Positions 8,462-16,540 of a stretch of DNA of 62,816 bases are shown here, piece by piece. This DNA comes from Crossiella sp. S99.2. Lineage in GTDB: Bacteria; Actinomycetota; Actinomycetes; Mycobacteriales; Pseudonocardiaceae. The notes under the pieces are model-generated. The model was not told where the DNA came from and made no database searches. It saw only the letters and a program-made list of their open reading frames with translations. The stretch lies in assembly GCF_023094165.1 (NCBI RefSeq), contig NZ_JALMDK010000025.1:1-62816 (forward strand), read 5' to 3'. A program made the position numbers and the translations under genes. Numbering within the stretch: position 1 is the first letter of the stretch; each line of letters opens with the position of its first letter.

Positions 8462-10952
8462 ATGACCGCATCACCTGCGCCGTGGTTGTTGTCGACGGCC
8501 ACACCACCACTGTCCCTATTGGACTATGTGTGGGCGAAAAGCAGCCCCCTCAAAGGACAACCAGGCGAGCTCCTCACCGAACACAGCCGCACCACTTTGG
8601 AATTCGCCTTCCGCATCCGCGACCGCATCGGCGCCATCCCCGGGATGCCACCGAAATTCTGGCTGTGGGTACTGCTGTCCGCGCTCTGCCACGACTGCGG
8701 GAAAACCTGCGGCGGGTTCCAATGCCAGATCGGCAACAGCTCCCGGCCGGCTATTCGCTGGGGGGAACGGCACGAGGTCTACTCCCTGGCATTCCTGCCC
8801 ACCCTGCTTCAAGACCTCGATGATGAGGACCTGCTGTGGGTGGCCACCGGCGTGGCTACCCACCACCGCCCGCTGGACAGCCAGGAACGCGGCACCCGAG
8901 CGATCCTCACCCTCTACCCCGAACCCCACGCCGAGGACTTCACCCGCCGCTTCGACCCCGTCGACCCAGACACCGCCCAAGCCCTGCTGGACTGGCTGAT
9001 CGCCACCAGCGCAAGCTATCGCCTCATTCCCCGGCTCCTGCCCACCGGCGACACCCGGCGCACCACCGCTGAGCTCGGTGCTGCCGCCCACCACCTGCTC
9101 CAGCAGTTGCGCGCACGGTGGATGGACCGCCTGCCCCGCTCCCGCCGCGACGATGGCCTGGCTGCAGTCCTGCTTCTGGGCGCGGTGACCGCGGCCGACC
9201 ACCTCGCATCCGCGCCACGGGCCGAACTGCTGAAGACTCTGCCCATCCTCGGCTACCGGCAGCAGCTCACCCAGCGGCGCTCAAACGAAAACCAGCAGGT
9301 GCGCCCCTACCAGTTGCAGGCCGCTGCAGTCTCGGGCCACCTGATCCTGTTGGCCCCCACCGGCTACGGCAAAACCGACGCCGTCCTACTCTGGGGCGAA
9401 ACCGCCACTACGGAGATAGCCCGGCGCTGTGGCGGACGACCACGCCTGATCTACGCCCTGCCCTACCTGGCCTCCATCAATGCCATGACCCTGCGCCTGG
9501 TCGAGGACTTGCACACCCCTGATGTCGGGGTCCTGCATTCCCGGGCCGGGCTGTATCACCTCAACCGCCTCCGCGAAGACAACACCGGCATCGACGAGGA
9601 CACCGCGGAGGTGGCCGCGGCCGAGCACGCGGTGAAGGCAGTCGAGGCAAGCCGGCAACACCGCGAACTCGTCCGCGTCACCACCCCGTACCAGCTGCTG
9701 CGGGGCGCGCTCGGCGGGACCCGCCACGCCTCCACCCTGCTGGATACCGCCACCAACAGCGTACTGATCTTCGACGAACTCCACGCCTACGAACCCCGCC
9801 GCCTGGGCATGATCCTGGCCATGATGAGCCTGACAGCCCGTCTGGGCAGCCGGGTCGCAGTGCTCTCGGCCACTCTGCCCACCCGCCTGATCACCCTCAT
9901 CCAGCGTGCCCTCACCCCACCCGGCAGTCCCGAACCGGCGCCCGTCGTTCTGGATGCCTACCCGCAGCAGGACTGGCCAGCCCGGCACCGCATCAGCCTG
10001 CACGAGAAGCACCTCACCGACCCACAGACCCAGCAGGCTATCGCCGCCGACCTGGCACAGGGCAAGTCCGTACTGGTCGTAGCCAATAACATCGCCGACG
10101 CCCACTACCTGTATGGGGTGCTGGAGCCACAGTGCACTCAACAACACGGCGCGGGTTCGGCCCTGCTACTGCACTCCCGCTTCCGCGGCATGGACCGCAG
10201 CGCCCTCGAAGCCGGCATCCACAAGCGTTTCGGCGCCAACACCGCCACACCCCAGCCTGGCCTGCTGATCGGCACCCAAGCTCTGGAGGTCTCCCTCAAC
10301 TGCAGCCTGGATGTGCTCTACACCTCCTGCGCCACACTGGAAGCGCTGCTGCAACGGGTTCGGCCGCGTCAACCGACTCGCCCTGCTCACCGGCGCCCTG
10401 GTGCACATCTGCGCCCCCGAGTACCGAACCCGCACCGGCGAGCACGGCCTCTACGCCGACGCCGTCTACCCCGAGGAACCGACCCGCGCGACCTGGGAGT
10501 TGCTCACCCGCCATGACGGTGAACTGATCAACGAATCCAACACCCGCGGTTGGCTGGATGAGATCTACACCGGAGAGTGGGCCCGGCACTGGGAAGACGC
10601 TGTGACCCAATCCCGCGACAGCTTCGCCGAAACCTTGACCTTCCCCCTGCCCTTCGAGGACACCATCGCCCTCACCCAGGACTTCGACCGGCAGTTCGAG
10701 GGCATCGAAGCCATCCTCGAGACCGACCTACCCGACTATCTCCGCGACCTCCAGGCTCCCGAGACCACCGCCGCCGGAAAACTGCTGGCCTCCCGCTACC
10801 TCATCCCCCTGCCCGAGCGCCTGGCCTATGCCACCACCTACCACAAGGGCGCCGGCGTGCTCACCATCAACGGCGACTACGACCCCGTCTACGGGCTCCG
10901 CTCGGTCGCCGGCGACCACAGGAGCAAATACAACCTCGGGGAGATCCTGTGA
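8462..10952 (+). CDS. cas3: Cas3 helicase-nuclease, interrupted by a +1 frameshift in motif VI
   Basis: Cas3 unwinds and degrades the non-target strand after Cascade binding. An N-terminal HD nuclease domain (H41; CHDCGK at 76-81) precedes an SF2 helicase with TGYGKT (Walker A, about residue 300), IFDELHAYEP (DExH box, about 436) and SATLPT. After ALLQR the frame continues as V-R-P-R with arginine-rich nonsense and stops at 10516. Moving one base on gives FGRVNRLALL, exactly completing the QRxGRxNR motif VI, and runs to 10952. One extra G in CGGG (10355-10358) explains it. The total without that base would be 829 residues, normal for the family. The locus is otherwise pristine, so this could be a sequencing error, a true inactivating mutation or recoding. 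Confidence 0.9.
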
Positions 10953-11446
10953 TCAGCAGACAAGACATCGGCGGTGTCCACATCAAGTACCTCTACCACT
11001 GCCGTCGCCAACTCTGGCTCTACTCCAGAGGAATCCGCCCCGAGTACCTCAGCGACACCGTCGCCTACGGCAGCGCCGTGCACGACACCACCTACCCCCG
11101 ATACCGCGAGATCGACCTCGGTGCCGCACGCCTGGACCACCTCGACGGCCAAGCCTGGGTCCACGAAGTCAAATCCTCCCGCACCTCCACACCCGCCGAT
11201 GCCGCCCAGGCCCGTCATTACTGCTACCGACTCGACCAGCTCGGGGTTCAGGTCCACGGCGCGATCCTTCACCATCCCGCCACCCGGCGCACCCACCGCC
11301 TGCCCTACACCGACACCGAAGCCACCCAAGCCGACGCCGACATCACCACCGCCCTGGAGGTCATCACCCAGCCCGAATCACCACCCAAGCCTGGCCGATC
11401 CCGCTGTCACCGCTGCAGCTTCCACGACTACTGCTGGACCGACTGA
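10949..11446 (+). CDS. cas4: Cas4 RecB-like nuclease of the adaptation module
   Basis: 165 residues from a GTG overlapping the cas3 stop (GTGA). Cas4 trims pre-spacers and helps select PAM and orientation together with Cas1-Cas2. It has C18 (YHCRR) plus a C-terminal trio C153, C156, C162 (CHRCSFHDYC), the four ligands of the 4Fe-4S cluster. The RecB-type nuclease motif is HEVKSS (E-x-K), preceded by an Asp-containing strand LDHLDGQ. Its stop overlaps the cas1 ATG. The presence of cas4 excludes I-E and supports I-B. Confidence 0.92.
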   Translation: MISRQDIGGVHIKYLYHCRRQLWLYSRGIRPEYLSDTVAYGSAVHDTTYPRYREIDLGAARLDHLDGQAWVHEVKSSRTSTPADAAQARHYCYRLDQLGVQVHGAILHHPATRRTHRLPYTDTEATQADADITTALEVITQPESPPKPGRSRCHRCSFHDYCWTD

Positions 11447-12426
11447 TGCCCACTGCCTCCCGCACCTACTGGCTCACCACGCCCTGCCGCATCCACCGCC
11501 AGGACAACTCCCTGCGCATCGACCGCGACGACCAGCCGTCCACACACATCCCCATCACCGATGTCCGCGACATCATCGCCGCGGCCCCCGTCGACATCAA
11601 CACCTCCACCATCGCCCTGCTCAACACTCACCGCATCAACCTGCACCTGCTCTCCCACTACGGCGACTACGCAGGCTCCCTGCTCAGCGCAGACACCGCC
11701 ACCTCAGGCCACGTCGTACTCGCCCAAGCGCGCCTGGCCGAACAGACCGACACCGCACTGCCCATCGCACGATCCATTGTGGACAACGCCGCCTTCAACA
11801 TCCGCCGCTGCATCGACCGCCGCCTACTCCACCGCCCCTACGAAGTTCTCACACAGGCCATCCAGCACGCCGACACCATCGAGCAGCTCATGGCCGCCGA
11901 AGGAAACTTCCGACGCAGCGCCTGGGAGGTCCTGGACACCAAACTCCCCGACTGGCTCCAACTCCACGGACGCCACCGCCGCCCACCGGCCAACGCCGGC
12001 AACGCCTTCATCAGCTACGCCAACGGAATCACCTACTCACGCGTGCTCTCCGCCCTGCGCCTGACACCCCTGCACACCGGAATCGCGTTCCTGCACAGCA
12101 GCCTCCACCGGCGCCGCCACTCCCTGGCTCTTGATCTCGCCGAGATCTTCAAACCTCTCTTCGCCGAACGGCTCCTGCTACGCCTGGCCGGCCGCAAGCA
12201 ACTCAACCCGAAACACTTCGACATCGACACCAACCAGGCCATGCTCAGCGACACCGGCCGCAAACTCCTCATCACGACCATCCGCGACGAACTCGGCACC
12301 ACCATCGACCACCGCGGCCTCAAACGCCCCGTCGCCTACGACGAACTGCCCTACCTTGACGCACTGACACTCACCCGAACCTGCCTGGAAGGCACGCCCT
12401 ACAAGCCGTTCCGGATCTGGTGGTGA
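11446..12426 (+). CDS. cas1: Cas1 integrase
   Basis: 326 residues. Cas1 integrates new spacers at the leader-repeat junction. The metal-binding triad is visible as E152 (AAEGNFRR), H217 (GIAFLHSS) and D230 (SLALDLAEIFKP), with the normal 65- and 13-residue spacings. The N-terminal beta domain includes the ALLNTHRINLHLLSHYG segment typical of Cas1. The start is an ATG overlapping the cas4 stop (ATGA). The gene looks intact, so the adaptation module could work even if cas3 does not. Confidence 0.96.
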   Translation: MPTASRTYWLTTPCRIHRQDNSLRIDRDDQPSTHIPITDVRDIIAAAPVDINTSTIALLNTHRINLHLLSHYGDYAGSLLSADTATSGHVVLAQARLAEQTDTALPIARSIVDNAAFNIRRCIDRRLLHRPYEVLTQAIQHADTIEQLMAAEGNFRRSAWEVLDTKLPDWLQLHGRHRRPPANAGNAFISYANGITYSRVLSALRLTPLHTGIAFLHSSLHRRRHSLALDLAEIFKPLFAERLLLRLAGRKQLNPKHFDIDTNQAMLSDTGRKLLITTIRDELGTTIDHRGLKRPVAYDELPYLDALTLTRTCLEGTPYKPFRIWW

Positions 12427-12432
12427 CCACCG

Positions 12433-12696
12433 GTGTATGTCATCGCGGCCTATGACACCGCCAGCGAACGCAACCCGCAGATCCTGCGAACCTGCCGCAA
12501 GTACCTGCACCACAGCCAAAACAGCGTCTTCGAAGGCCCGCTCACACCAGCACAACTACGACTGTTCCAAGCCGAAATCCAACGCCATGTCGATCCCGAC
12601 TACGACCGGGTACTCGTCTGGACGCTCCCGCCCGGAGCCATACCGGAGAGGCAGTCCTGGGGACAACCAGACCCCCAACCGGACAACATCCTGTAG
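12433..12696 (+). CDS. cas2: Cas2
   Basis: 87 residues. Cas2 dimers bridge two Cas1 dimers in the spacer integration complex. The first strand YVIAAYDTAS carries the conserved Asp of the ferredoxin-like fold, RTCRKYLHHSQNSVFEG is the classic Cas2 helix and strand, and DRVLVWTLPP is the fourth strand. The start is GTG 12433, 7 bp after the cas1 stop; the nearby ATG at 12437 is in a different frame that does not encode Cas2. It is the last gene of the operon, about 48 bp before an IS5-type insertion. Confidence 0.95.
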   Translation: MYVIAAYDTASERNPQILRTCRKYLHHSQNSVFEGPLTPAQLRLFQAEIQRHVDPDYDRVLVWTLPPGAIPERQSWGQPDPQPDNIL

Positions 12697-12744
12697 AAGG
12701 ACGAGCTGATGTCAGCTTGCCGACGTTGTTGAGTTGCTGTCTAA

Positions 12745-13595
12745 GTGATCAGTTCAAAATGAGTTTTCGTAGGCAGATGATCAAGCAGGCCAGGCTGAGT
12801 ATCGCTTGGTGGACGTCGGCTCGGCACTCGGTGCGGACTCGGAGTCGACGGAAGCCCTTGAGCCAGGCGAAGGCGCGCTCCACCGGCCAGCGGACCCTGC
12901 CCAGACCGGAGCCGTGTTCGACTCCGCGCCGGGCGATGACCGGGGTGATGCCGCGTGCGCGGACCAGGCGGCGGTACTTGTCGTGATCGTAGCCGCGGTC
13001 GGCGTCTGGGCTTGCCGAGCACGCCACGGATCGGAGGAATGGCGTCGATCAGCGGGATCAGCTGGGTGACGTCGTTGCGGTGGCCGCCGGTCAGAGTCAC
13101 GACCAGGGGGATGCCGGTGGCGTCGGTGATCAGGTGGTGCTTGGAGCCGGGCTTGCGCCGGTCGACTGGGCTCGGCCCGATGTGGTCCCTCTGAGCGTGC
13201 GGAGATGGGTGGAGTCGACCAGGGCGGCGGAGAGGTCCAGCAGCCCGGCCACGCGCAGTTCGGCGAGCAGCCGCTCATGCAGTTGCTGCCAGACACCGGC
13301 CTCGTGCCACTCGGTCAACCGCCGCCAACAGGTCGCGCCCGAGGTGCCGAACAGAGTGGTGGGTAGCCGGTTCCAGCCGATCCCGGTGCGCACCGCGTAC
13401 AGGATGACCTCCAACCCGGCCCGGTCGTCGGCACGCCTGCGACCCGGATGACGGAAGCGCCTCGGACGCACCGGGATCAACGGTTCCAGCCGAGCCCACA
13501 GCTCGTCGGTCAGGACCTCCTCGCGCATCCCCTAATCTTGAAACGTCCTGTCCTGCTGGCAAAGCCGACACGCCAGCTCATTCTGAACTGATCAC
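12745..13595. mobile_element. IS5-family insertion sequence with inverted repeats and TAA duplication
   Basis: The ends are GTGATCAGTTCAAAATGAG (12745-12763) and the inverse of GTGATCAGTTCAGAATGAG (13577-13595), 18 of 19 matching. TAA occurs directly outside both ends (12742-12744 and 13596-13598), a 3-bp target duplication of the TNA type. The size, 851 bp, fits the IS427/IS1031 groups of the IS5 family. It inserted between cas2 and the old end of array 2, so it does not separate array 2 from its leader. The transposase inside is broken. Confidence 0.9.
12749..13528 (-). pseudogene. IS5-family transposase, disrupted in two places
   Basis: Read on the minus strand, the transposase starts at 13528 with a typical IS5 N-terminus (ELWARLEPLIPVRPRRFRHP, then GIGWNRLP) and runs to STHLRTLRG. 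It must change frame to read PVDRRKPGSKHHLI, then VTLTGGHRNDVTQLIPLIDA. After VLGKP it changes again to reach DADRGYDHDKYRRLVRARGI and the end VERAFAWLKGFRRLRVRTE. One frameshift would fit the two-ORF organisation known from IS427-type elements. A second one, with codons apparently missing before DRGYD, marks a decayed, probably immobile copy. Confidence 0.8.
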
Positions 13596-13670
13596 TAAGC
13601 CCTGTCTGGTGCCTCCAGCGTCGCGGCCCGCGTTAGCGAGTTGGAGGCCAGCGAGGTCCATGAACCTGCC

Positions 13671-14748
13671 ATTGCGACCCCTGATCGGGGAGATGAGGAC
13701 TTTCGGCACCACCGCTACGGCGCCTGACCCAGCCGTTGCCATCCCTCATAGGGAGATAGGGACTTCTACCCGGTCGGGGCCAGCCCGCGGAATCCGGATG
13801 AATTGCCATCCCTCGTAAGGGAAATGACGACAGCGCGACCGAGCTGGACTACCTCGGGGAGTACCTGTTGCTACCCCTCGTAGGGGAGATGAGAACGCGC
13901 AGGGCCGCTGGCCTTGGCGTGGAGGAGCTGGCGTTGCCACCCCTCATGGGGAGATGAGGGACCTGCAGAGCCTGCGTCCGGGTCGTAATCCACTGTTCGT
14001 TGTCACCCCCCCGTAGGGGAGATGAGGACGTGTCCACCCCTGTGGTTGGCACTCGCAGTCGCCCGTTGCTACCCCTCGTAAGGGAGATGAGGACCGATGG
14101 TGACGCCACCGACGCGGGCCTGGTTTACATGTTGCCATCCCTCGTAGGGGAGATGAGGAGCCGGGACGTGGCCAGCGGCGGCCAGGTCATCCTGGTGTTG
14201 CCACCCCTCATAGGGGAGATGAGGACCTGCAGCGCAAGACCGGCCGCCTCCGCTTCGGCCAGTTGCTACCCCTCGTAGGGGAGATGAGGACCTGGCGCGG
14301 CAGATCGGTACCAGCACGTACACCGTGTTGCCACCCCTCGTAGGGGAGATGAGGACACCCGATCGCCCAGGGCAATGGCGGTGGACTCAGGTTGCCACCC
14401 CTCGTAGGGGAGATGAGGACCCGAGCACGAACGCAGCACGGGCCCTGAGCCCGATGTTGCCACCCCTCGTAGGGGAGATGAGGACACCACCCCGACCATC
14501 ACCCCGCGCCTGGGCTGCGCGTTGCCACCCCTCGTAGGGGAGATGAGGACGCTCGTGATCGTCTGGATGCGATCGTGGATCTGATGTTGCCACCCCTCGT
14601 AGGGGAGATGAGGACGCGCGGAGACGCCGGACTGCTGCGGCTGAGCAGCGTGGTTGCCACCCCTCGTAGGGGAGATGAGGACCACCGACCTCCGCCACGG
14701 CGACGTGCTCGTCATCGCGTTGCCACCCCTCGTAGGGGAGATGAGGAC
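13671..14748 (-). CRISPR. CRISPR array 2, 17 repeats, type I-B, transcribed leftwards
   Basis: Repeat units start at 13671, 13735, 13801, 13867, 13933, 13999, 14065, 14131, 14197, 14262, 14327, 14391, 14456, 14521, 14586, 14653 and 14719. The plus-strand consensus is GTTGCCACCCCTCGTAGGGG then AGATGAGGAC, so it differs from array 1 at one base near the end (GAGGAC, not GAGCAC). The right-hand units are identical and the left-hand ones (13671, 13735, 13801) are eroded, so the leader is on the right and transcription runs on the minus strand. The crRNA handle (GTGGCAAC) and the hairpin are the same as in array 1, so one Cas6 should process both. Spacers are 34-37 bp. Confidence 0.97.
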
Positions 14749-14850
14749 CCGAGAGTAAAGGGCCGACCAGCCACTGCGGGTGCGTGGCGCACTGCCGTAG
14801 CCTACCGCGCTGGCCAGCCTCGATGCTGAGCGGACACAGGCTTGGATAGC
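14749..14850 (-). promoter_or_regulatory. Leader of CRISPR array 2
   Basis: CCGAGAGTAAAGGGC abuts the last intact repeat, matching the sequence next to array 1 with one mismatch. This is the predicted spacer integration site and start of array transcription. A weaker shared block, AGCCTAC followed by GCG and GGCCA, occurs about 45 bp out here and about 115 bp out at array 1. The right boundary is arbitrary. Confidence 0.7.
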
Positions 14851-15292
14851 TGGCTGCTGGCTGGATGCGTCCCATTTTCAGGCAGGGCTGCAGCGAATCT
14901 CCGGTTGTGAACAGGTGTCTGGCGTTTGGTGCCTTGTGTGGGTGGTCTCGGCCCAAATGCGCCCAGGCCCAGGCCGGCATGTGCGCTGGAAAGAGCCGCG
15001 ATCTGAGACGAAATCGCAGGCGAACGCACCGCCTGGCCCTGCCGTAGGGTCTATCGGCCTCAGCTTCACCGCCTAGCTGACCTTGTCAACCGGCACGGCC
15101 AGGGAGCGTTCGCAAGGCAGATGAGAACGGCAGCCCACTGGCGATCGTGCCTGCGTTCCCCTCTCACCGTGACGCGCCGCGAGGCTGGTTGGCCTGCCTG
15201 CGGATGCTCCAGCGAGTGCACCTCTGTAACTGTTCTCCGACACTGCTGGCTCGGTGGGTTGCCAGTCTCCTTGGCCAGTTAAGAAAAAGCTG
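14851..15292. other. Gene-free stretch with a solitary repeat remnant
   Basis: No gene is visible between the array 2 leader and the end of jetD. At 15108-15128 the sequence GTTCGCAAGGCAGATGAGAAC resembles the CRISPR repeat with its centre lost. It may be a leftover unit or chance. Confidence 0.35.
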
Positions 15293-16510
15293 TCATCTAG
15301 AACGGGCAAGGTCGGCCAGTAGATCGATGAGCACTCGTTCCTCAAAAAGCGGCCGTTGCGCGGCCCGATCTGGCGAGCGCCGTTCATACCGCCACAGGCA
15401 GGATCCTGGCACCAGGGCTGTCAACTGTTCCACAATCGCTTGCCCCACAGGGTCGTCGTCGGCACGGATGAACAACCGTGCACCAGTGGTGGCGAGGCCT
15501 GCCAGCAGATGACGAACCGCTCCGCTGGGAACGCCGTTGGTACAGACCAGAGGAAAGGAGCCTGCGGCGAGAGCGTCTGCGGCTGCTGTGACAACAGTGG
15601 GGTTCTCACAAACGTACACCCGCCTGTCCTGCCCGCTGAGTTCGTCGTCGAGTGCGAAACCGCCTTGGAGGGAGCGCCAGGTCAGCCAGACCGGCTCCCC
15701 AGTCCGGTTGGCCGCGGCGGTGATGCCGCAGGCCGTAGCGGCGCCTGTGAGGGGGAGGTTGAGTGTCAGCACCTTGGAGGACAACGGATCGCAGATGACG
15801 CCGAGGGCGTCCCACGCGCTGCGCCACGTCTCAATGTCGAAGTCTGTGCCTTCGGATGCCGTGCTGTCGGCCAGACGCAGGATGTCCACTCCGAGTCGCC
15901 CGGAGCGGCGGTCCAGCGCGTGGGGGTCATCAAGCGCGGCGTCAGCGAGCACGCTGAGCATGATCGTGTCGGCTCCCCACGGCAGGTGGCGCCACACAGC
16001 TGCGATGGACTGCGCCAGCGCCACGAGTAGCCCGTTGCCGGCGGGCGGCAACCCTTTGCGCCGCAACCAGGTTTCCGCCGCTGTCGAGTCGATGCCGGCT
16101 TCGCACAGGGTCACCAGTGCTTGCTGGCGCTCAGTGGCGGCGCTGGCACGCTGTTCGCGGCGTTGTTCACGCCGGTTGTTCAGGTCGCGCCCGAGGAACA
16201 CGCGTAGCGCCGCGTCGGGATCGAGTCCCTGCCTGAGCATCCTGGCCTTAATCATGTGCGGGGTCACTCCACGGCCAGAGGAGTCCCAGGATGTGCCCAG
16301 CAGTGCCCGGACCTCTCGCCGTTCCTGGACGGTCAGCTCAATGGCCAACGTGCTCTGGCCCCAGCTGTGGCCGTCTTCAAGGTGTTCGCACAGCGCGGAG
16401 AGGACTTTGGCGGGGCCTGACTGCGCGGCCCAGTCCATGAATCGGGTCACGGCTGCGGAGTCGGGCTCTGGCTGCCGGGTGTCCTCAGTGGGCATGTCGT
16501 CCTGGTTCAT
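15293..16510 (-). CDS. jetD: Wadjet JetD-like nuclease subunit (TIGR02679/DUF2399 type)
   Basis: JetD is the Toprim-type subunit that cuts circular plasmid DNA after the SMC-like JetABC motor has extruded it. In this 405-residue protein the C-terminal Toprim-like core shows YVCENPTVV (E302) and RLFIRADDDPVG (D351-D353), the acidic residues expected for metal binding, with CTNGVPSG between them. The N-terminal half is helical and matches the TIGR02679 pattern as I remember it. It is the last gene of the jetABCD operon, 30 bp after jetC. The locus belongs to the TIGR02677-02680 branch, which I recall being classed as Wadjet type III. Confidence 0.85.
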   Translation of the reverse strand: MNQDDMPTEDTRQPEPDSAAVTRFMDWAAQSGPAKVLSALCEHLEDGHSWGQSTLAIELTVQERREVRALLGTSWDSSGRGVTPHMIKARMLRQGLDPDAALRVFLGRDLNNRREQRREQRASAATERQQALVTLCEAGIDSTAAETWLRRKGLPPAGNGLLVALAQSIAAVWRHLPWGADTIMLSVLADAALDDPHALDRRSGRLGVDILRLADSTASEGTDFDIETWRSAWDALGVICDPLSSKVLTLNLPLTGAATACGITAAANRTGEPVWLTWRSLQGGFALDDELSGQDRRVYVCENPTVVTAAADALAAGSFPLVCTNGVPSGAVRHLLAGLATTGARLFIRADDDPVGQAIVEQLTALVPGSCLWRYERRSPDRAAQRPLFEERVLIDLLADLARSR

Positions 16511-16540
16511 CGATGCGGCGGGGCGTGTGAGGTGGGCAGG

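Noticed and set aside
12749..13528. Intact IS5 transposase made by a single programmed frameshift
   Set aside because: Two separate frame changes are needed and codons appear to be missing at the second, so decay is the better explanation.
2626..14748. Type I-E or I-A assignment for the CRISPR locus
   Set aside because: cas4 is present, Cas7 is of the Cst2/DevR type, Cas3 is a single HD-helicase and the repeat is 30 bp ending GGCAAC; there is no cse2 or separate cas3'/cas3''.
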